Origin: Saccharofermentans sp.
Lineage (GTDB): Bacteria; Bacillota; Clostridia; Saccharofermentanales; Saccharofermentanaceae
Assembly (NCBI GenBank): GCA_024403795.1
Contig: JAKSRD010000005.1
Span: forward strand, 31,281-95,280
DNA: 64,000 nt
Direction of reading: 5' to 3'
A model generated the notes under the pieces. It searched no databases. It saw only the letters and a list, made by a program, of their open reading frames with translations, and was not told where the DNA came from. A program made the translations under genes and the position numbers. Positions 9,034 to 18,962 of the stretch are shown piece by piece (the first letter of the stretch is position 1; every line of letters begins with the position of its first letter).

Positions 9034-9930
9034 TTACACCCTTATGTATCTGCGTACGGAGATGTCACTTCCGACTGCTCCGATGATCAATCCCATAACC
9101 ACCAGTATTACCAACTCATGCCACATTATCGATCTGGTCGTGACAAAGGCATAGAAGCTTGTCGGATCGATCGAAGCCATGACCTTATCATACACCGAAT
9201 GATAAGCAATTACAGTTAATGCCCAAGATGCAACTGCACTGAACAATCCTACTATCGCACCCTCGGTAACATACGGCAATCTGATGTAGTTGTTGGTAGC
9301 GCCGACAAACTTCATGATCTCGATCTCGCTTGCTCTGGAATAAACAGAGATCCTTACCATGTTCGAGATAATGAAAAGCGCGATGACAAACAAAATGACA
9401 AATGAGACTGCTGTCGTGATATTTACGATCTTGGATGTCTTTGTCAGGAACTGCATTACTTTGCTCTCCTGAGCAACTCTGGACACACCGGTATAAGTTG
9501 CGATCTCCGCACAGACCTGATCTGCGAGAGAAGGATCTGACAAACGAATACTGAATGTGTAAGGAAGATACATGTTGTAGTCGAAGTCATCGAGAATGGA
9601 AGAAGAAGTTCCGAGATTGCTCTTAAATTCTTCGTAATTCTCTTGGGGAGATGCCATGTTATATTCGATGATGTTCGGATTGGCACTCAACTGCTGCGTG
9701 ACGATCTGACGCTCTTCCTCAGAACACTGAAGCTTCATGTAGATCTCGATCGGAGGTCTCTGTGAAAGCTTTGTAACCATCGTTCTCGCATTTGTTGAGA
9801 ATAGATAGAACGCTCCCATGATGATAAGCATCAACATGATCGTCGTAATGGAGGCAATCGTAACCAGCGGATGTCTGATAATTCCGCGGAAGCCTTCTCT
9901 TATAGAATTGAAAAAAGCTCTTCCACCCAT
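9034..9930 (-). CDS. ftsX: Cell-division ABC transporter permease FtsX
   Basis: FtsX is the membrane half of FtsEX, which transmits ATP hydrolysis to an extracellular cell-wall hydrolase. The 298-residue product has one N-terminal membrane helix (residues 20-45) and a large extracellular loop (about 45-165) containing PPIEIYMKLQCSEEERQIV. Three C-terminal helices follow, with MVRISVYSRASEIEIMKFVGATN between helices 2 and 3, the FtsX signature. Its start overlaps the ftsE stop by 1 bp. Confidence 0.96.
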   Translation of the reverse strand: MGGRAFFNSIREGFRGIIRHPLVTIASITTIMLMLIIMGAFYLFSTNARTMVTKLSQRPPIEIYMKLQCSEEERQIVTQQLSANPNIIEYNMASPQENYEEFKSNLGTSSSILDDFDYNMYLPYTFSIRLSDPSLADQVCAEIATYTGVSRVAQESKVMQFLTKTSKIVNITTAVSFVILFVIALFIISNMVRISVYSRASEIEIMKFVGATNNYIRLPYVTEGAIVGLFSAVASWALTVIAYHSVYDKVMASIDPTSFYAFVTTRSIMWHELVILVVMGLIIGAVGSDISVRRYIRV

Positions 9931-11267
9931 TATTCTTCATCCTCCGGGAAAATATCAATGTCACTGCCGGGCCTGAAATCAGTCCTTCTGACTTTCTTCT
10001 TCTTGTCGAGCTTCTCCTTGCGCTTAGCTTCCTTAACGGCAGCTTTCTCTTCGCGCTCTTTACGTTTCTGCTCGCGCTTATCGTCAGAAGTCTCCTTGCT
10101 CGGGAATACAAATTCGGTATCGGAATCAATATCAGGGTCTGCATCCTTAACGGAAGTTCCGGCTTCCACGGGAATAACAGGTGCTGCGGCAACAACCTCA
10201 TCGCCGAATGAAAAAGCACTTTCTTCCGGAATGTTGATCTCGATCACTTCAGGTTCGTCCTGTTCAGACTCAGCATCTTCTGCTTCAACCACCTGAGGCG
10301 CTTCCGGAAGTACCGCCGCTTCCGCATCGGTTACATCTTCTTCGGATTGGAATACCTCTTCTTCAGGTATCGGATCAGCAACTGCATTTCCGAAGTCGTC
10401 ACCGAAGTGTATTCCGCTCTCAGCAGATATGGTATTAGAATCCTCATAAGCCGGATCATCGTAATTGTCACTGTATGCTTCATCGTCACCAAACGCAACA
10501 TTGCTCGGTGTGCCGGCATAATATGATGTTCTTGATTCGTTAATCTTTTCAACAGGCTCAGCCTCTGTCTGATCGCCTCTATATCCGCTCTGGCGCTCAT
10601 CTCTTGCGATCAGGCCGCCTTCGATCTCGATTACTCTCTGCTTCATTCGGTCAACCATCGTACTGTCATGAGTACAAATGATAACTGTTGTCTTATTACC
10701 GCGGTTACCGTTGCGGTTGATCTCCAGGAGCATTGCCATGATAGCTTCCGATGTCTCGGGGTCAAGGTTACCTGTAGGCTCGTCGGCAACAATAAGGCTC
10801 GGATTATTGACCATCGCTCTGGCAATGGCCACACGCTGCTGCTCACCGCCGGAAAGCTCCTGCGGATAACAATCAGCCTTATCTTTAAGTCCTACAACGG
10901 ATAAGCAGATCTGAACCGTATTCATAAGACTGCGCTTGGGAACACCGATTATCTCGCCTGCAAATGCTACATTCTCGGCTACGGTCTTTGACTCTATCAG
11001 ACGGAAATCCTGATATATCATTCCGATCTTACGGCGCAAGACCGGTACGAGCGCACGGCTCATATGTGATATGTCAAAATTGTCTATTGTTACTTTGCCG
11101 GCTGTGGGTCTTTCTTCGCAAGTAATACACTTAAGAAGGGTAGATTTACCTGATCCCGATTTGCCGATGATAAAAACGAATTCGCCGTCTTCGATCGTGA
11201 AGCTGACACCCTTGAGAGCTTCAACTCCTGACTTATAAGTCTTCTCTACATTAATAAAATCTATCAA
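9930..11267 (-). CDS. ftsE: Cell-division ATPase FtsE with long acidic C-terminal extension
   Basis: Residues 1-230 are a standard FtsE ABC ATPase: Walker [10 protein letters not shown] near residue 35, Q-loop MIYQDFRLI, signature LSGGEQQRV near 138, Walker [13 protein letters not shown] and an H-loop THD. The family is normally about 230 residues, but this product is 445. The extra 215 residues are acidic and low in complexity (Asp, Glu, Ser, Pro). They end in a Lys/Arg/Glu-rich coiled stretch and a final [16 protein letters not shown]. The frame is continuous, so this is a real extension. It partners ftsX. Confidence 0.95.
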   Translation of the reverse strand: MIDFINVEKTYKSGVEALKGVSFTIEDGEFVFIIGKSGSGKSTLLKCITCEERPTAGKVTIDNFDISHMSRALVPVLRRKIGMIYQDFRLIESKTVAENVAFAGEIIGVPKRSLMNTVQICLSVVGLKDKADCYPQELSGGEQQRVAIARAMVNNPSLIVADEPTGNLDPETSEAIMAMLLEINRNGNRGNKTTVIICTHDSTMVDRMKQRVIEIEGGLIARDERQSGYRGDQTEAEPVEKINESRTSYYAGTPSNVAFGDDEAYSDNYDDPAYEDSNTISAESGIHFGDDFGNAVADPIPEEEVFQSEEDVTDAEAAVLPEAPQVVEAEDAESEQDEPEVIEINIPEESAFSFGDEVVAAAPVIPVEAGTSVKDADPDIDSDTEFVFPSKETSDDKREQKRKEREEKAAVKEAKRKEKLDKKKKVRRTDFRPGSDIDIFPEDEE

Positions 11268-11272
11268 TTTGT

Positions 11273-12379
11273 TTACCTGATCTTGTTGTCGTTGGTGTCA
11301 TTAAGATAGTCAATGTAGGTTCTTACCATCGTTGCCATCTTAAAGAGTACCGCGTCATCAAATTTGCGAAGATCAAGGCCTGTCTTGGTCTTAACCTTCT
11401 CAAGTCTGTAGACGAGTGTGTTTCTATGTACAAACAGTTCTCTTGAAGTCTCAGAGCCGTTCAGATCGTTAGCAAAGAAGGTATCGATCGTGGTTCTTGT
11501 CTCTTCGTCGAGCTGCTTAAACGCCTCATTCGGGAAAACCTCTCTGATGAACATCTCGCAGAGGGGCTTAGGAAGCTGATAGATCAGTCTTCCGAGACCG
11601 AGTTTGTCATATCTTGAGAGATCGGTCTCGCCGTCGAAGATCTTGCTTACCTTGAGTGCCGTCATGGCATCTGAATAAGACTTACTGATATCCATAAAGG
11701 AGCCGACAATTGAACCGACGGCAACCTTTGCCTTGCAGCCTTCTGAAGTAAGGCATGTCAATACGGATTGTGAAGTCTCTTCAAGGAAGTTATCTCTCGA
11801 CTCTTCGCTGACCTGAGTCTCAAGCGCATCAATTATTACGATTGCCGTGGTGTCATCCATTGAGATGACAGTAGCAATATCGGAATCGGTATAAAGATTC
11901 TGCAGGATCTCGAATGCCTCGGCACTCTGTTCTGCTGCGGTTCTTACAACGATTACGAGTCTGGGGTTGTTACAATCGATCTTGTATCCTCTTGCGATCA
12001 TCGGCACTTCGCTTCTGATCTCATTATCCAACAGAACATTACGGATAAAGATCGCCTTCTCGGCATCGGTGCCCTTCTCCTTAACGAGAGTCTTCATCCA
12101 TTCAGCTATGAGCTGAAGTGAGATCTTGGCATCCGGTTCAGTATTCTCAATATAGAGAATGTACTTAAGCTGTTCGCCTATGAAAACCTTGAGATAAGTT
12201 CTGTCTGCAGTGGAAGCGAAAAGATTATCAGATGAGATGACTGCTCTGAAGGAAGGGTCTGTCTCTTCTTCACCGATATCATTTGTCGCAGCCAATATCT
12301 TGCCTGCAGTATCAATGACTCCGCAATTGGCAGATATGATGGTTTTGACCTGACGCATACATTTCTTTATCTCTTCCAT
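11273..12379 (-). CDS. CdaR/PucR-type helix-turn-helix transcriptional regulator
   Basis: The 368-residue product has an N-terminal sensory region of GAF-like character (about residues 1-130) and a GGDEF-like middle segment. The C-terminal PucR helix-turn-helix near residues 300-360 contains SRELFVHRNTLVYRLEKVKTKTGLDL. Such regulators usually sense small metabolites. Only 5 bp separate it from ftsE, so it probably heads the ftsEX operon. Whether it controls that operon or sugar uptake (MsmX lies upstream) is not shown. Confidence 0.85.
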   Translation of the reverse strand: MEEIKKCMRQVKTIISANCGVIDTAGKILAATNDIGEEETDPSFRAVISSDNLFASTADRTYLKVFIGEQLKYILYIENTEPDAKISLQLIAEWMKTLVKEKGTDAEKAIFIRNVLLDNEIRSEVPMIARGYKIDCNNPRLVIVVRTAAEQSAEAFEILQNLYTDSDIATVISMDDTTAIVIIDALETQVSEESRDNFLEETSQSVLTCLTSEGCKAKVAVGSIVGSFMDISKSYSDAMTALKVSKIFDGETDLSRYDKLGLGRLIYQLPKPLCEMFIREVFPNEAFKQLDEETRTTIDTFFANDLNGSETSRELFVHRNTLVYRLEKVKTKTGLDLRKFDDAVLFKMATMVRTYIDYLNDTNDNKIR

Positions 12380-12468
12380 GGCTATTACCTCTCAAGAAAT
12401 CAATAAGAACGCCTAAAACGCTACATTAAATGATATTATTTTTCGCTTTATGACGCAAGCATCTAATG

Positions 12469-12497
12469 AAAAAGGGCTGTCTCAGATGAGACAGCCC
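12469..12497 (-). terminator. Intrinsic terminator after the msmX-like gene
   Basis: On the minus strand a 10-bp stem GGGCTGTCTC/GAGACAGCCC (12474-12497) with a short loop is followed by TTTTT. It ends the MsmX-type gene and separates it from the regulator gene. Confidence 0.85.
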
Positions 12498-12530
12498 AAA
12501 TAGAGGTTCTTTTAATATTCCGGAAAAGGA

Positions 12531-13646
12531 TTAGGAAATGATGCTCTGCTCTGTGTCCTTATCGAAGAGGTGAACACGGTTAGCATCAACTGCGAGGTCA
12601 ACAACCTGACCAACTGCAGACTGTGATGTTGTAGGGTCAACGCGGCATGTGAGCGGGAGTGATCCGTTAACTGTGACATAGAGATATGTCTCAGCACCGA
12701 GCATTTCTACGACGTCAACGTCAGCTGTGAATGCTGCCTCAGGGTGATCTGTAACGTATGTAATATCGTCTGTGATCGCCTCAGGTCTTACACCGAAGAT
12801 AACTTCCTGACCGTCACGATCCATGACTTCCTCAACTGCATATCTTGCAGGGAGCTTGATCGTAACGTTCTCGAAAGAAACGAATACGTCAGAACCTTCA
12901 ACGTTAACAACTGCATTGATGAAGTTCATAGGAGGCATTCCGATGAATCCTGCAACGAATGTGTTAACCGGGTTGTCATAGAGCTCCGTAGGAGAGTCAA
13001 CCTGCTGAATGAAACCATCCTTCATAACTACGATTCTGGTACCCATGGTCATAGCCTCTGTCTGGTCGTGTGTAACGTAAACGAATGTTGTCTTAAGTCT
13101 GTGGTGGAGCTTTGTGATCTCAACACGCATCTGTACACGGAGCTTAGCGTCGAGGTTTGAGAGAGGCTCATCCATGAGGAAGACCTTAGGGTCACGAACG
13201 ATAGCACGGCCGAGAGCAACTCTCTGACGCTGACCACCGGAAAGAGCCTTAGGCTTTCTGTCAAGCAAGTGCTCGATCTCAAGAATCTTAGCTGCTTCCT
13301 GTACACGACGATTGATCTCGTCCTTAGGCATCTTTCTGAGCTTCAAAGCGAATGCCATGTTGTCACGAACTGACATGTGAGGATAGAGAGCGTAGTTCTG
13401 GAATACCATTGCGATGTCTCTGTCCTTAGGGAGAACGTCGTTTACGCAACGATCATCGATATAAATCTCACCCTCGGAAATGTCCTCAAGACCTGCGAGC
13501 ATACGGAGTGTTGTTGACTTACCGCATCCGGAAGGACCAACGAGGATAACGAATTCCTTATCTGCTACATCAAGGTTGAAATCTGATACAGCGACAACGC
13601 CGCCATCATACTTCTTGTAAACGTGCTGGAAAGATAAACTTGCCAT
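12531..13646 (-). CDS. MsmX/UgpC-type multi-sugar ABC importer ATPase
   Basis: The 371-residue product is a CUT1-family ATPase: Walker [10 protein letters not shown] near residue 38, [36 protein letters not shown] near 135, and a C-terminal MalK-type OB regulatory domain (about 240-371). MsmX-like ATPases energise several sugar importers whose operons lack an ATPase. The permease pair at 49.7-52.0 kb lacks one, so this protein is the natural candidate partner. It is monocistronic with its own terminator. Confidence 0.93.
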   Translation of the reverse strand: MASLSFQHVYKKYDGGVVAVSDFNLDVADKEFVILVGPSGCGKSTTLRMLAGLEDISEGEIYIDDRCVNDVLPKDRDIAMVFQNYALYPHMSVRDNMAFALKLRKMPKDEINRRVQEAAKILEIEHLLDRKPKALSGGQRQRVALGRAIVRDPKVFLMDEPLSNLDAKLRVQMRVEITKLHHRLKTTFVYVTHDQTEAMTMGTRIVVMKDGFIQQVDSPTELYDNPVNTFVAGFIGMPPMNFINAVVNVEGSDVFVSFENVTIKLPARYAVEEVMDRDGQEVIFGVRPEAITDDITYVTDHPEAAFTADVDVVEMLGAETYLYVTVNGSLPLTCRVDPTTSQSAVGQVVDLAVDANRVHLFDKDTEQSIIS

Positions 13647-14039
13647 AACTTTCTAACCTCCAAAATTGCGCCCGCCCCATCGCGGGCTAGTTAACTACGA
13701 GAATGTTATCAAAACGCAATTTTGTTTACTATATGACACATTCCCCAAAAAATGATTTGGTATTTTGGCATAGCAAATTACTTGCGTTGTTAAATGTATC
13801 AAATAGCTTTGAATTTATTTGTGTGTGTTGTACAAGAATGACCACAGAGAGCAATAAATTGGGGTATTTTGGTCCTTTTTGTGCATTGTGCAATCTATCT
13901 TAAAGAGCTCGAAAACCCCATTGTTTTTATTACTTTTCGATTACTAAATCGGTGTATGCGGATCCGAAAATGATTTTTGCGATATTATGCGAGATTATCA
14001 TCCTCATATAAATATGATAATTATTTATGCATAATTCTG

Positions 14040-14068
14040 TTGACTTTTGAATATTTATACATTATATT
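14040..14068 (+). promoter_or_regulatory. argC promoter
   Basis: TTGACT (14040-14045), a 17-bp spacer and TATATT (14063-14068) precede argC by about 55 bp. It probably drives argC-argB-argD-argF and the GNAT gene. Confidence 0.65.
14045..14063 (+). promoter_or_regulatory. Possible ArgR operator
   Basis: The imperfect dyad TGAATA-TT-TATACA (14048-14061) inside the promoter spacer resembles the ARG-box consensus (TGAATA...TATTCA) with one mismatch. Its position between -35 and -10 would allow repression by arginine-loaded ArgR. No argR gene is in the window, so this rests on motif and position only. Confidence 0.4.
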
Positions 14069-14123
14069 GCATAAATCAAACATAAAAGTGGGTATTCTCA
14101 CCCTTTCAGGAGGTTTTTGGAAT

Positions 14124-15200
14124 ATGTCTATGGAAGAATCTGTTAAGTATGTATCCATTATAGGTGCTACAGGGTATGTCGGAGCAGAACTCGTACGAGG
14201 TTTTGCCGGTCACCCGAACTTCAGATTCCGCCACCTGACGAGCAAGACCTTTGCAGGCAAGCCTTATTCGGAGATCTATCCGGTCTTCAGAGGCGTTGTG
14301 GACAACATCTGCGAAGAGCTCTCTCCCGAAGAAGCCGCTCAGGATTCGGATCTTGTCATTACGGCACTTCCTCACGGAGTCTCATCAAAGGCCGTACCTG
14401 AGATCCTTAAGACAGGCGCAAGAGTCATCGATCACAGCGGCGACTTCAGATATAAGGACGTAGCGACATATGAGAAGTCATATAATCTTACTCATCCCAA
14501 TCCCGAATTGCTCAAAACGGCAGTTTACGGAATTCCCGAGTTCTACAGAGATGAGCTGAAGGATGCAAAGCTCGTTGCAAACCCCGGCTGCTACCCCACC
14601 TGCTCACTGATGGCACTGGCACCTTTCCTCAAGGCCGGTCTCATCGATCAGGATTCCATAATCATCGATGCCGTATCCGGAGTAAGCGGTGCGGGAAGAA
14701 AAGCAGACCTTGCTTATGCATTCTGTGAGGAAGACGATTCCTTCAAGCCCTATGGCGCTGTAGGACACCGCCACACAAGTGAGATCGCCGAGCAGTGTTC
14801 TCTCCTTGCAGGTAAGGATCCCGGCGACATCAAAGTCACCTTCACTCCTCACCTTGCACCCTTCAAGCGCGGAATGCTTGCGACCATCTACGTTAAGCCG
14901 ACCAAGGCTTTCGGAGAAGTAACCTCCGAGAAGATCAACGATATATATAAAGAGTTTTATAAGGACGAGACATTCGTAAGAGTACTTCCCGGAAAGACTC
15001 TCCCTGACGTAAAAGCCGTTGCAGGCTCCAATTACATTGAAGTAAACGGCCTTTTCGATCCCGAGACGGGGATCATCAAGCTCTTCTCTGCTCAGGACAA
15101 TCTGGGTAAGGGTGCAGCTCTTCAGGCAATTCAGGCAGCAAATGCCATGTTCGGCTTCCCCGAGACAGCCGGACTCAAGAACATAGTAAGAGGTATCTGA
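14124..15200 (+). CDS. argC: N-acetyl-gamma-glutamyl-phosphate reductase
   Basis: ArgC reduces N-acetylglutamyl phosphate to the semialdehyde, the third step of arginine synthesis, using NADPH. The chosen ATG at 14124 follows AGGAGG by 10 bp and gives a normal 358 residues. The frame is open further upstream, but that part has no family sequence. [16 protein letters not shown] is the NADP-binding loop. The catalytic cysteine is in [17 protein letters not shown], and the C-terminal half has the expected GHRHTSEI. argB starts 2 bp after its stop. Confidence 0.96.
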   Translation: MSMEESVKYVSIIGATGYVGAELVRGFAGHPNFRFRHLTSKTFAGKPYSEIYPVFRGVVDNICEELSPEEAAQDSDLVITALPHGVSSKAVPEILKTGARVIDHSGDFRYKDVATYEKSYNLTHPNPELLKTAVYGIPEFYRDELKDAKLVANPGCYPTCSLMALAPFLKAGLIDQDSIIIDAVSGVSGAGRKADLAYAFCEEDDSFKPYGAVGHRHTSEIAEQCSLLAGKDPGDIKVTFTPHLAPFKRGMLATIYVKPTKAFGEVTSEKINDIYKEFYKDETFVRVLPGKTLPDVKAVAGSNYIEVNGLFDPETGIIKLFSAQDNLGKGAALQAIQAANAMFGFPETAGLKNIVRGI

Positions 15201-15202
15201 TA

Positions 15203-16147
15203 ATGGCAGGACAGAAAGAAAATCCCGTTATCACGGGTGACATCAAGAACAACGTCGACAGAGCATCGATCCTTATTGAGGCACTTCCCTTTATCAGAAA
15301 GATGCGTGGTCAGACCTTTGTCATCAAGTACGGCGGAAATGCCATGATCAACGAAGAGTTAAAGCAATCGGTCATGGATGACATCACTCTTCTTAAGTAT
15401 ATCGGCATTAACCCCGTTATCGTTCACGGCGGCGGTCCTGACATCAGCGGCATGCTCGAGAAGGTCAACAAAGAATCTCATTTTGTTAACGGCTTGAGAT
15501 ATACCGACGAAGAGACCATGGGTTATGCACAGATGGTCCTCATCGGAAAGACAAATAAAAACATCGTATCCGTTCTCTGCGGCAAAGGTGCGAAGGCAAT
15601 CGGAATCTCCGGCATCGACGGTAATCTCATCGAAGCCGAGAAACTTACCGAAGATGCTAACGGAAACCCCATCGACATCGGATACGTAGGCAAGATCAAG
15701 AAGATCAACACTAAAGTCATCTCAATGCTTGCCAATGACGAATACATACCGGTAATCGCTCCGATCGGCGTCGGTGCTGACGGTGAGAGCTACAATATCA
15801 ACGCAGATACCGTGGCAGCGGAAGTTGCCGTTGCGCTTGGAGCTTCAAAGCTCATCACACTGACTGACGTCGGCGGCGTTCTGCGCAAACAGGAAGACGG
15901 CTCTGACTATATCATCCCGGTACTTGATGAGCATGACATTAAGGATCTCGTTGATGAAGGTATTATCAGCGGCGGCATGATCCCCAAGATCGAAGGCTGT
16001 CTTGATACTGTGGAACGAGGCGTAGGACGAGCACATATCATCGACGGACGAATACCGCATTCCATTATCCTTGAGATATTCACAAAGAACGGAATCGGAA
16101 CAATGATCGTAAAGGAGAAGAAAGAACACTATGAGTATAGAAAATGA
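15203..16147 (+). CDS. argB: Acetylglutamate kinase
   Basis: ArgB phosphorylates N-acetylglutamate, usually the arginine-inhibited step. The 314-residue product has [10 protein letters not shown] (ATP-binding lysine and glycines, near residue 40) and [13 protein letters not shown] near 73. It also has [29 protein letters not shown] and a terminal [12 protein letters not shown] region. The N-terminal helix of about 30 residues resembles that of arginine-sensitive hexameric enzymes. It overlaps argD by 17 bp. Confidence 0.96.
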   Translation: MAGQKENPVITGDIKNNVDRASILIEALPFIRKMRGQTFVIKYGGNAMINEELKQSVMDDITLLKYIGINPVIVHGGGPDISGMLEKVNKESHFVNGLRYTDEETMGYAQMVLIGKTNKNIVSVLCGKGAKAIGISGIDGNLIEAEKLTEDANGNPIDIGYVGKIKKINTKVISMLANDEYIPVIAPIGVGADGESYNINADTVAAEVAVALGASKLITLTDVGGVLRKQEDGSDYIIPVLDEHDIKDLVDEGIISGGMIPKIEGCLDTVERGVGRAHIIDGRIPHSIILEIFTKNGIGTMIVKEKKEHYEYRK

Positions 16148-17465
16148 TCTCGAACTAATAGAAGATTACGACAAGGAATACTGTCTTCAGGTTTTCGCTC
16201 CTCTTCCGGTAGCATTCACCAAGGGAAAGGGTGCTTACCTCTATGATACACAGAATGCCAGATATCTTGATATGATCGGCGGCATCGCCGTAAATTCACT
16301 CGGCTATGGTAATCCCAGGCTCACTTCTGCAGTTACAAAGCAGGCAAAGGATCTTATCCATGCGTGCAACTACTATTACATTCCGCAGAGATCCGAGCTT
16401 GCTTACAGACTCTGCCGCGTAAGCTTTGCCGATAAGGTCTTCTTCTGCAATTCAGGTGCGGAAGCCAATGAGGCAGCCATCAAGCTTGCCAGGGGGTACT
16501 ATTATTACAGAGACATTAATAAATATGAGATCATCACTGCCAACATGAGCTTCCACGGAAGGACCATGGGAACCATCGCGGCAACCGGCCAGGATAAGTT
16601 CTCCAGACCGTTCGAACCTAATGTTCCCGGTTTTGTTCATGTTCCTTTTAATGACATCGACGCAATGATCCAAGCAGTCAATCCTCATACTGCTGCCATC
16701 ATGCTCGAGCTGGTTCAGGGTGAGAGCGGTGTTCATCCCGCTGACAAGGACTACATCATCGAGATCAAGAAACTCTGTGTTGAGAAGGATATCCTCCTTA
16801 TCTTTGATGAAGTTCAGACAGGTATCGGACGTACCGGCAAGATGTTCTGCTATCAGAACTATGGTGTGGTACCGGATATCATGACCCTCGCCAAGGGCTT
16901 GGGCGGCGGTGTGCCGATCGGTGCAATGCTCACCACCGATAAGGTCGCTACAGGTCTGAGACCCGGCGATCACGGCTCAACCTTCGGAGGCAACCCGCTC
17001 GCATGTGCTGCAGGTAACGCCGTTATGGAGGCCATTGAGGAAGACGGCATCATCGATAATGTTCAGGAAGTAAGTGCCGAGCTTTTCGAGAAGCTGGGCA
17101 AATTAAGAAGCAAATACAACTGCATCCGTTCGGTAAGAGGTCAGGGACTTCTCATCGGAATCGAATTCGATGATACGATTACGGCAGCAGGTATGCGTGA
17201 ACAGCTTTTCAGCATGGGGATCCTGGTCAGCGCGATCGGCAAATCCACGATAAGACTTGCACCGCCGCTCATAATCACAAAGGCTCAAGCCGGAATGTTC
17301 ATCAAGGCTCTCGATAAGATCTTAAAGAACGTCACGGGACCTAAGAGCGTTCTCAACAAGATCAAGGATTCTCTCCCGTCAAAGAAGCAGATCAAGGAAA
17401 GCACCGAGAGTATCAATAACGCCAAGGTCGACAAGTTAGATGATCTTCTTGATGATGATAACTGA
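16131..17465 (+). CDS. argD: Acetylornithine aminotransferase with C-terminal tail
   Basis: ArgD is a PLP enzyme that converts N-acetylglutamate semialdehyde to N-acetylornithine. Visible features are [17 protein letters not shown] (phosphate-binding), [15 protein letters not shown] and the PLP lysine in [15 protein letters not shown]. The core ends near residue 395. A further 45 or so charged residues (Lys/Ser/Asp-rich, ending in DDLLDDDN) are not part of the usual enzyme. The start lies within the argB end, so the two are coupled. Confidence 0.95.
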   Translation: MSIENDLELIEDYDKEYCLQVFAPLPVAFTKGKGAYLYDTQNARYLDMIGGIAVNSLGYGNPRLTSAVTKQAKDLIHACNYYYIPQRSELAYRLCRVSFADKVFFCNSGAEANEAAIKLARGYYYYRDINKYEIITANMSFHGRTMGTIAATGQDKFSRPFEPNVPGFVHVPFNDIDAMIQAVNPHTAAIMLELVQGESGVHPADKDYIIEIKKLCVEKDILLIFDEVQTGIGRTGKMFCYQNYGVVPDIMTLAKGLGGGVPIGAMLTTDKVATGLRPGDHGSTFGGNPLACAAGNAVMEAIEEDGIIDNVQEVSAELFEKLGKLRSKYNCIRSVRGQGLLIGIEFDDTITAAGMREQLFSMGILVSAIGKSTIRLAPPLIITKAQAGMFIKALDKILKNVTGPKSVLNKIKDSLPSKKQIKESTESINNAKVDKLDDLLDDDN

Positions 17466-17499
17466 GAACCAAATATTAGCAACTTAAGGAGTATTTAAT

Positions 17500-18423
17500 A
17501 TGAAGCATTATATAGATTTCCACAGAGACGTAAGTTTTGAAGATCTTGATTATCTTCTTGATACAGCCATCGATCTTAAGGCTAAGACAAAGGCCGGCAT
17601 TGAGCATCACCTTCTCAAGGGCAAGTCTTTGGCCATGATCTTCACGAAGTCATCTACAAGAACCAGAGTCTCTTTTGAAGTAGGCATGTATCAGCTGGGC
17701 GGTCAGGCATTGTTCCTCAGCAACAACGACATTCAGATCGGCAGAGGCGAGACGATCTACGATACTGCCAACGTTCTTTCCGGAATGGTTGACGGCATCA
17801 TGATCAGAACCTTCAAACATCAGGACGTCGAGGATCTCGCAAAGTACGGCAAGATCCCTGTCATCAACGGACTTACCGATGATCAGCACCCTACTCAGGT
17901 TCTCGCGGACCTTCTTACAATCAAGGAGCATAAGGGTACTCTCAAGGGCTTAAAACTCGCTTACCTCGGTGACGGTAATAACATGGCTAATTCTCTCCTT
18001 CACGCTTGCGCAAAGGCAGGAATGGATATCTCGGTAGCAAGTCCCGCGGATTACTCATGCCCTGAGAAGTATGTCATCGAAGCAAATGAGGATGCCAAGG
18101 TTACGGGTTCAAAGATCGTTATGACGACAGATCCTTTCGAAGCGGCAGAGGGTGCCGATGTTATCTATGCTGACACCTGGACCTCAATGGGTCAGGAAGC
18201 CGAGAAAGCTGCAAGAGTCGAGATCTTCAAGGGTTATCAGGTTAATTCCAAGCTCATGGGCGTTGCTAAGTCAGATGCCATCTTTATGCACTGCCTCCCT
18301 GCTTATCGCGGTTACGAAGTCACGGAAGAGGTTATCGACGGACCTCAGAGTGTTGTTTTCGATGAGGCTGAGAACAGACTTCATGCTCACAAGGCCATCC
18401 TGGTCAATTGCTTCCTCAATTAA
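17500..18423 (+). CDS. argF: Ornithine carbamoyltransferase
   Basis: The enzyme makes citrulline from ornithine and carbamoyl phosphate. The 307-residue product has the carbamoyl-phosphate loop SSTRTR near residue 50, DDQHPTQVLADLLT near 130 and the ornithine-site HCLPAYRG near 263. An AAGGAG-type site precedes the ATG. It completes the local arginine set; argJ, argG and argH are not in this window. Confidence 0.96.
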   Translation: MKHYIDFHRDVSFEDLDYLLDTAIDLKAKTKAGIEHHLLKGKSLAMIFTKSSTRTRVSFEVGMYQLGGQALFLSNNDIQIGRGETIYDTANVLSGMVDGIMIRTFKHQDVEDLAKYGKIPVINGLTDDQHPTQVLADLLTIKEHKGTLKGLKLAYLGDGNNMANSLLHACAKAGMDISVASPADYSCPEKYVIEANEDAKVTGSKIVMTTDPFEAAEGADVIYADTWTSMGQEAEKAARVEIFKGYQVNSKLMGVAKSDAIFMHCLPAYRGYEVTEEVIDGPQSVVFDEAENRLHAHKAILVNCFLN

Positions 18424-18962
18424 TGGAATCTGTTCCTGAAATAAGACAAGCAAGCGTCACTGACGCACCCGAAGTATCGCGCCTCTTGCGAAGCGCGATG
18501 TTTTCATATTGTAAGGATTCCGGAATTCCTTCATCAATGCTCGAGGCCATGACGGAATCTGTAGAGAGCGTCGCTGACAGGATCTCGCGGCAGACATGCC
18601 TTATCGCAGTCCTCGATGATGAGGTGGTGGGGACAGTCTGCATCAAAGAGTGTCCGAACCCTCTGGTCTACAGCTTTTCCGACGAGACCTTCGAATTCCT
18701 GAAGGACGCCGGGCCCTCATGTTACATCTCGCGATTCGCAGTCGAAGAGAACGTCCGAAGGACCGGACTCGGCAACGACCTCATCAACAAAGCATTGGAA
18801 CTGGCCTACGCTTCAGGCATCAGATGTGCCTTACTCCACTCGGCTGCAAATAATAAGAAAATGGTTAGTTTCTACGGTAAACGCGGATTCAAGTTGATCG
18901 ATTCGGAGAACTCCCGCGGATATTCAAGAGGCCTGTTCGCCAACAGATCAGATAGTCTTTGA
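18423..18962 (+). CDS. GNAT-family N-acetyltransferase
   Basis: The ATG at 18423 overlaps the argF stop (TAATG), giving 179 residues; a start five codons earlier is possible but less well placed. The acetyl-CoA fold is visible from LIAVLDDEVVGTVCIKE through CYISRFAVEENVRRTGLGNDLINKALELA (motif A, R-R-x-G-x-G) to MVSFYGKRGFKLIDS. The substrate is unknown. Given the coupling to argF, a role as an acetylglutamate synthase is conceivable but unsupported. Its end overlaps convergent ispE by 15 bp. Confidence 0.85.
   Translation: MESVPEIRQASVTDAPEVSRLLRSAMFSYCKDSGIPSSMLEAMTESVESVADRISRQTCLIAVLDDEVVGTVCIKECPNPLVYSFSDETFEFLKDAGPSCYISRFAVEENVRRTGLGNDLINKALELAYASGIRCALLHSAANNKKMVSFYGKRGFKLIDSENSRGYSRGLFANRSDSL

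Larger units (their letters stand above)
13647..14123. other. Divergent intergenic region msmX-like/argC
   Basis: This is 477 bp of AT-rich DNA between divergent genes. A GC-rich inverted repeat (GCCCGC/GCGGGC near 13668-13686) lies just upstream of the msmX-like start and its GGAGG. The argC promoter and a possible ArgR site lie at 14040-14068. I see no credible gene in it. A small open frame at 13703-13903 has no ribosome binding site and no recognisable product. Confidence 0.6.

Noticed and set aside
12380..12530. Gene between the CdaR-like regulator and the msmX-like gene
   Set aside because: Only a terminator and AT-rich DNA are present.
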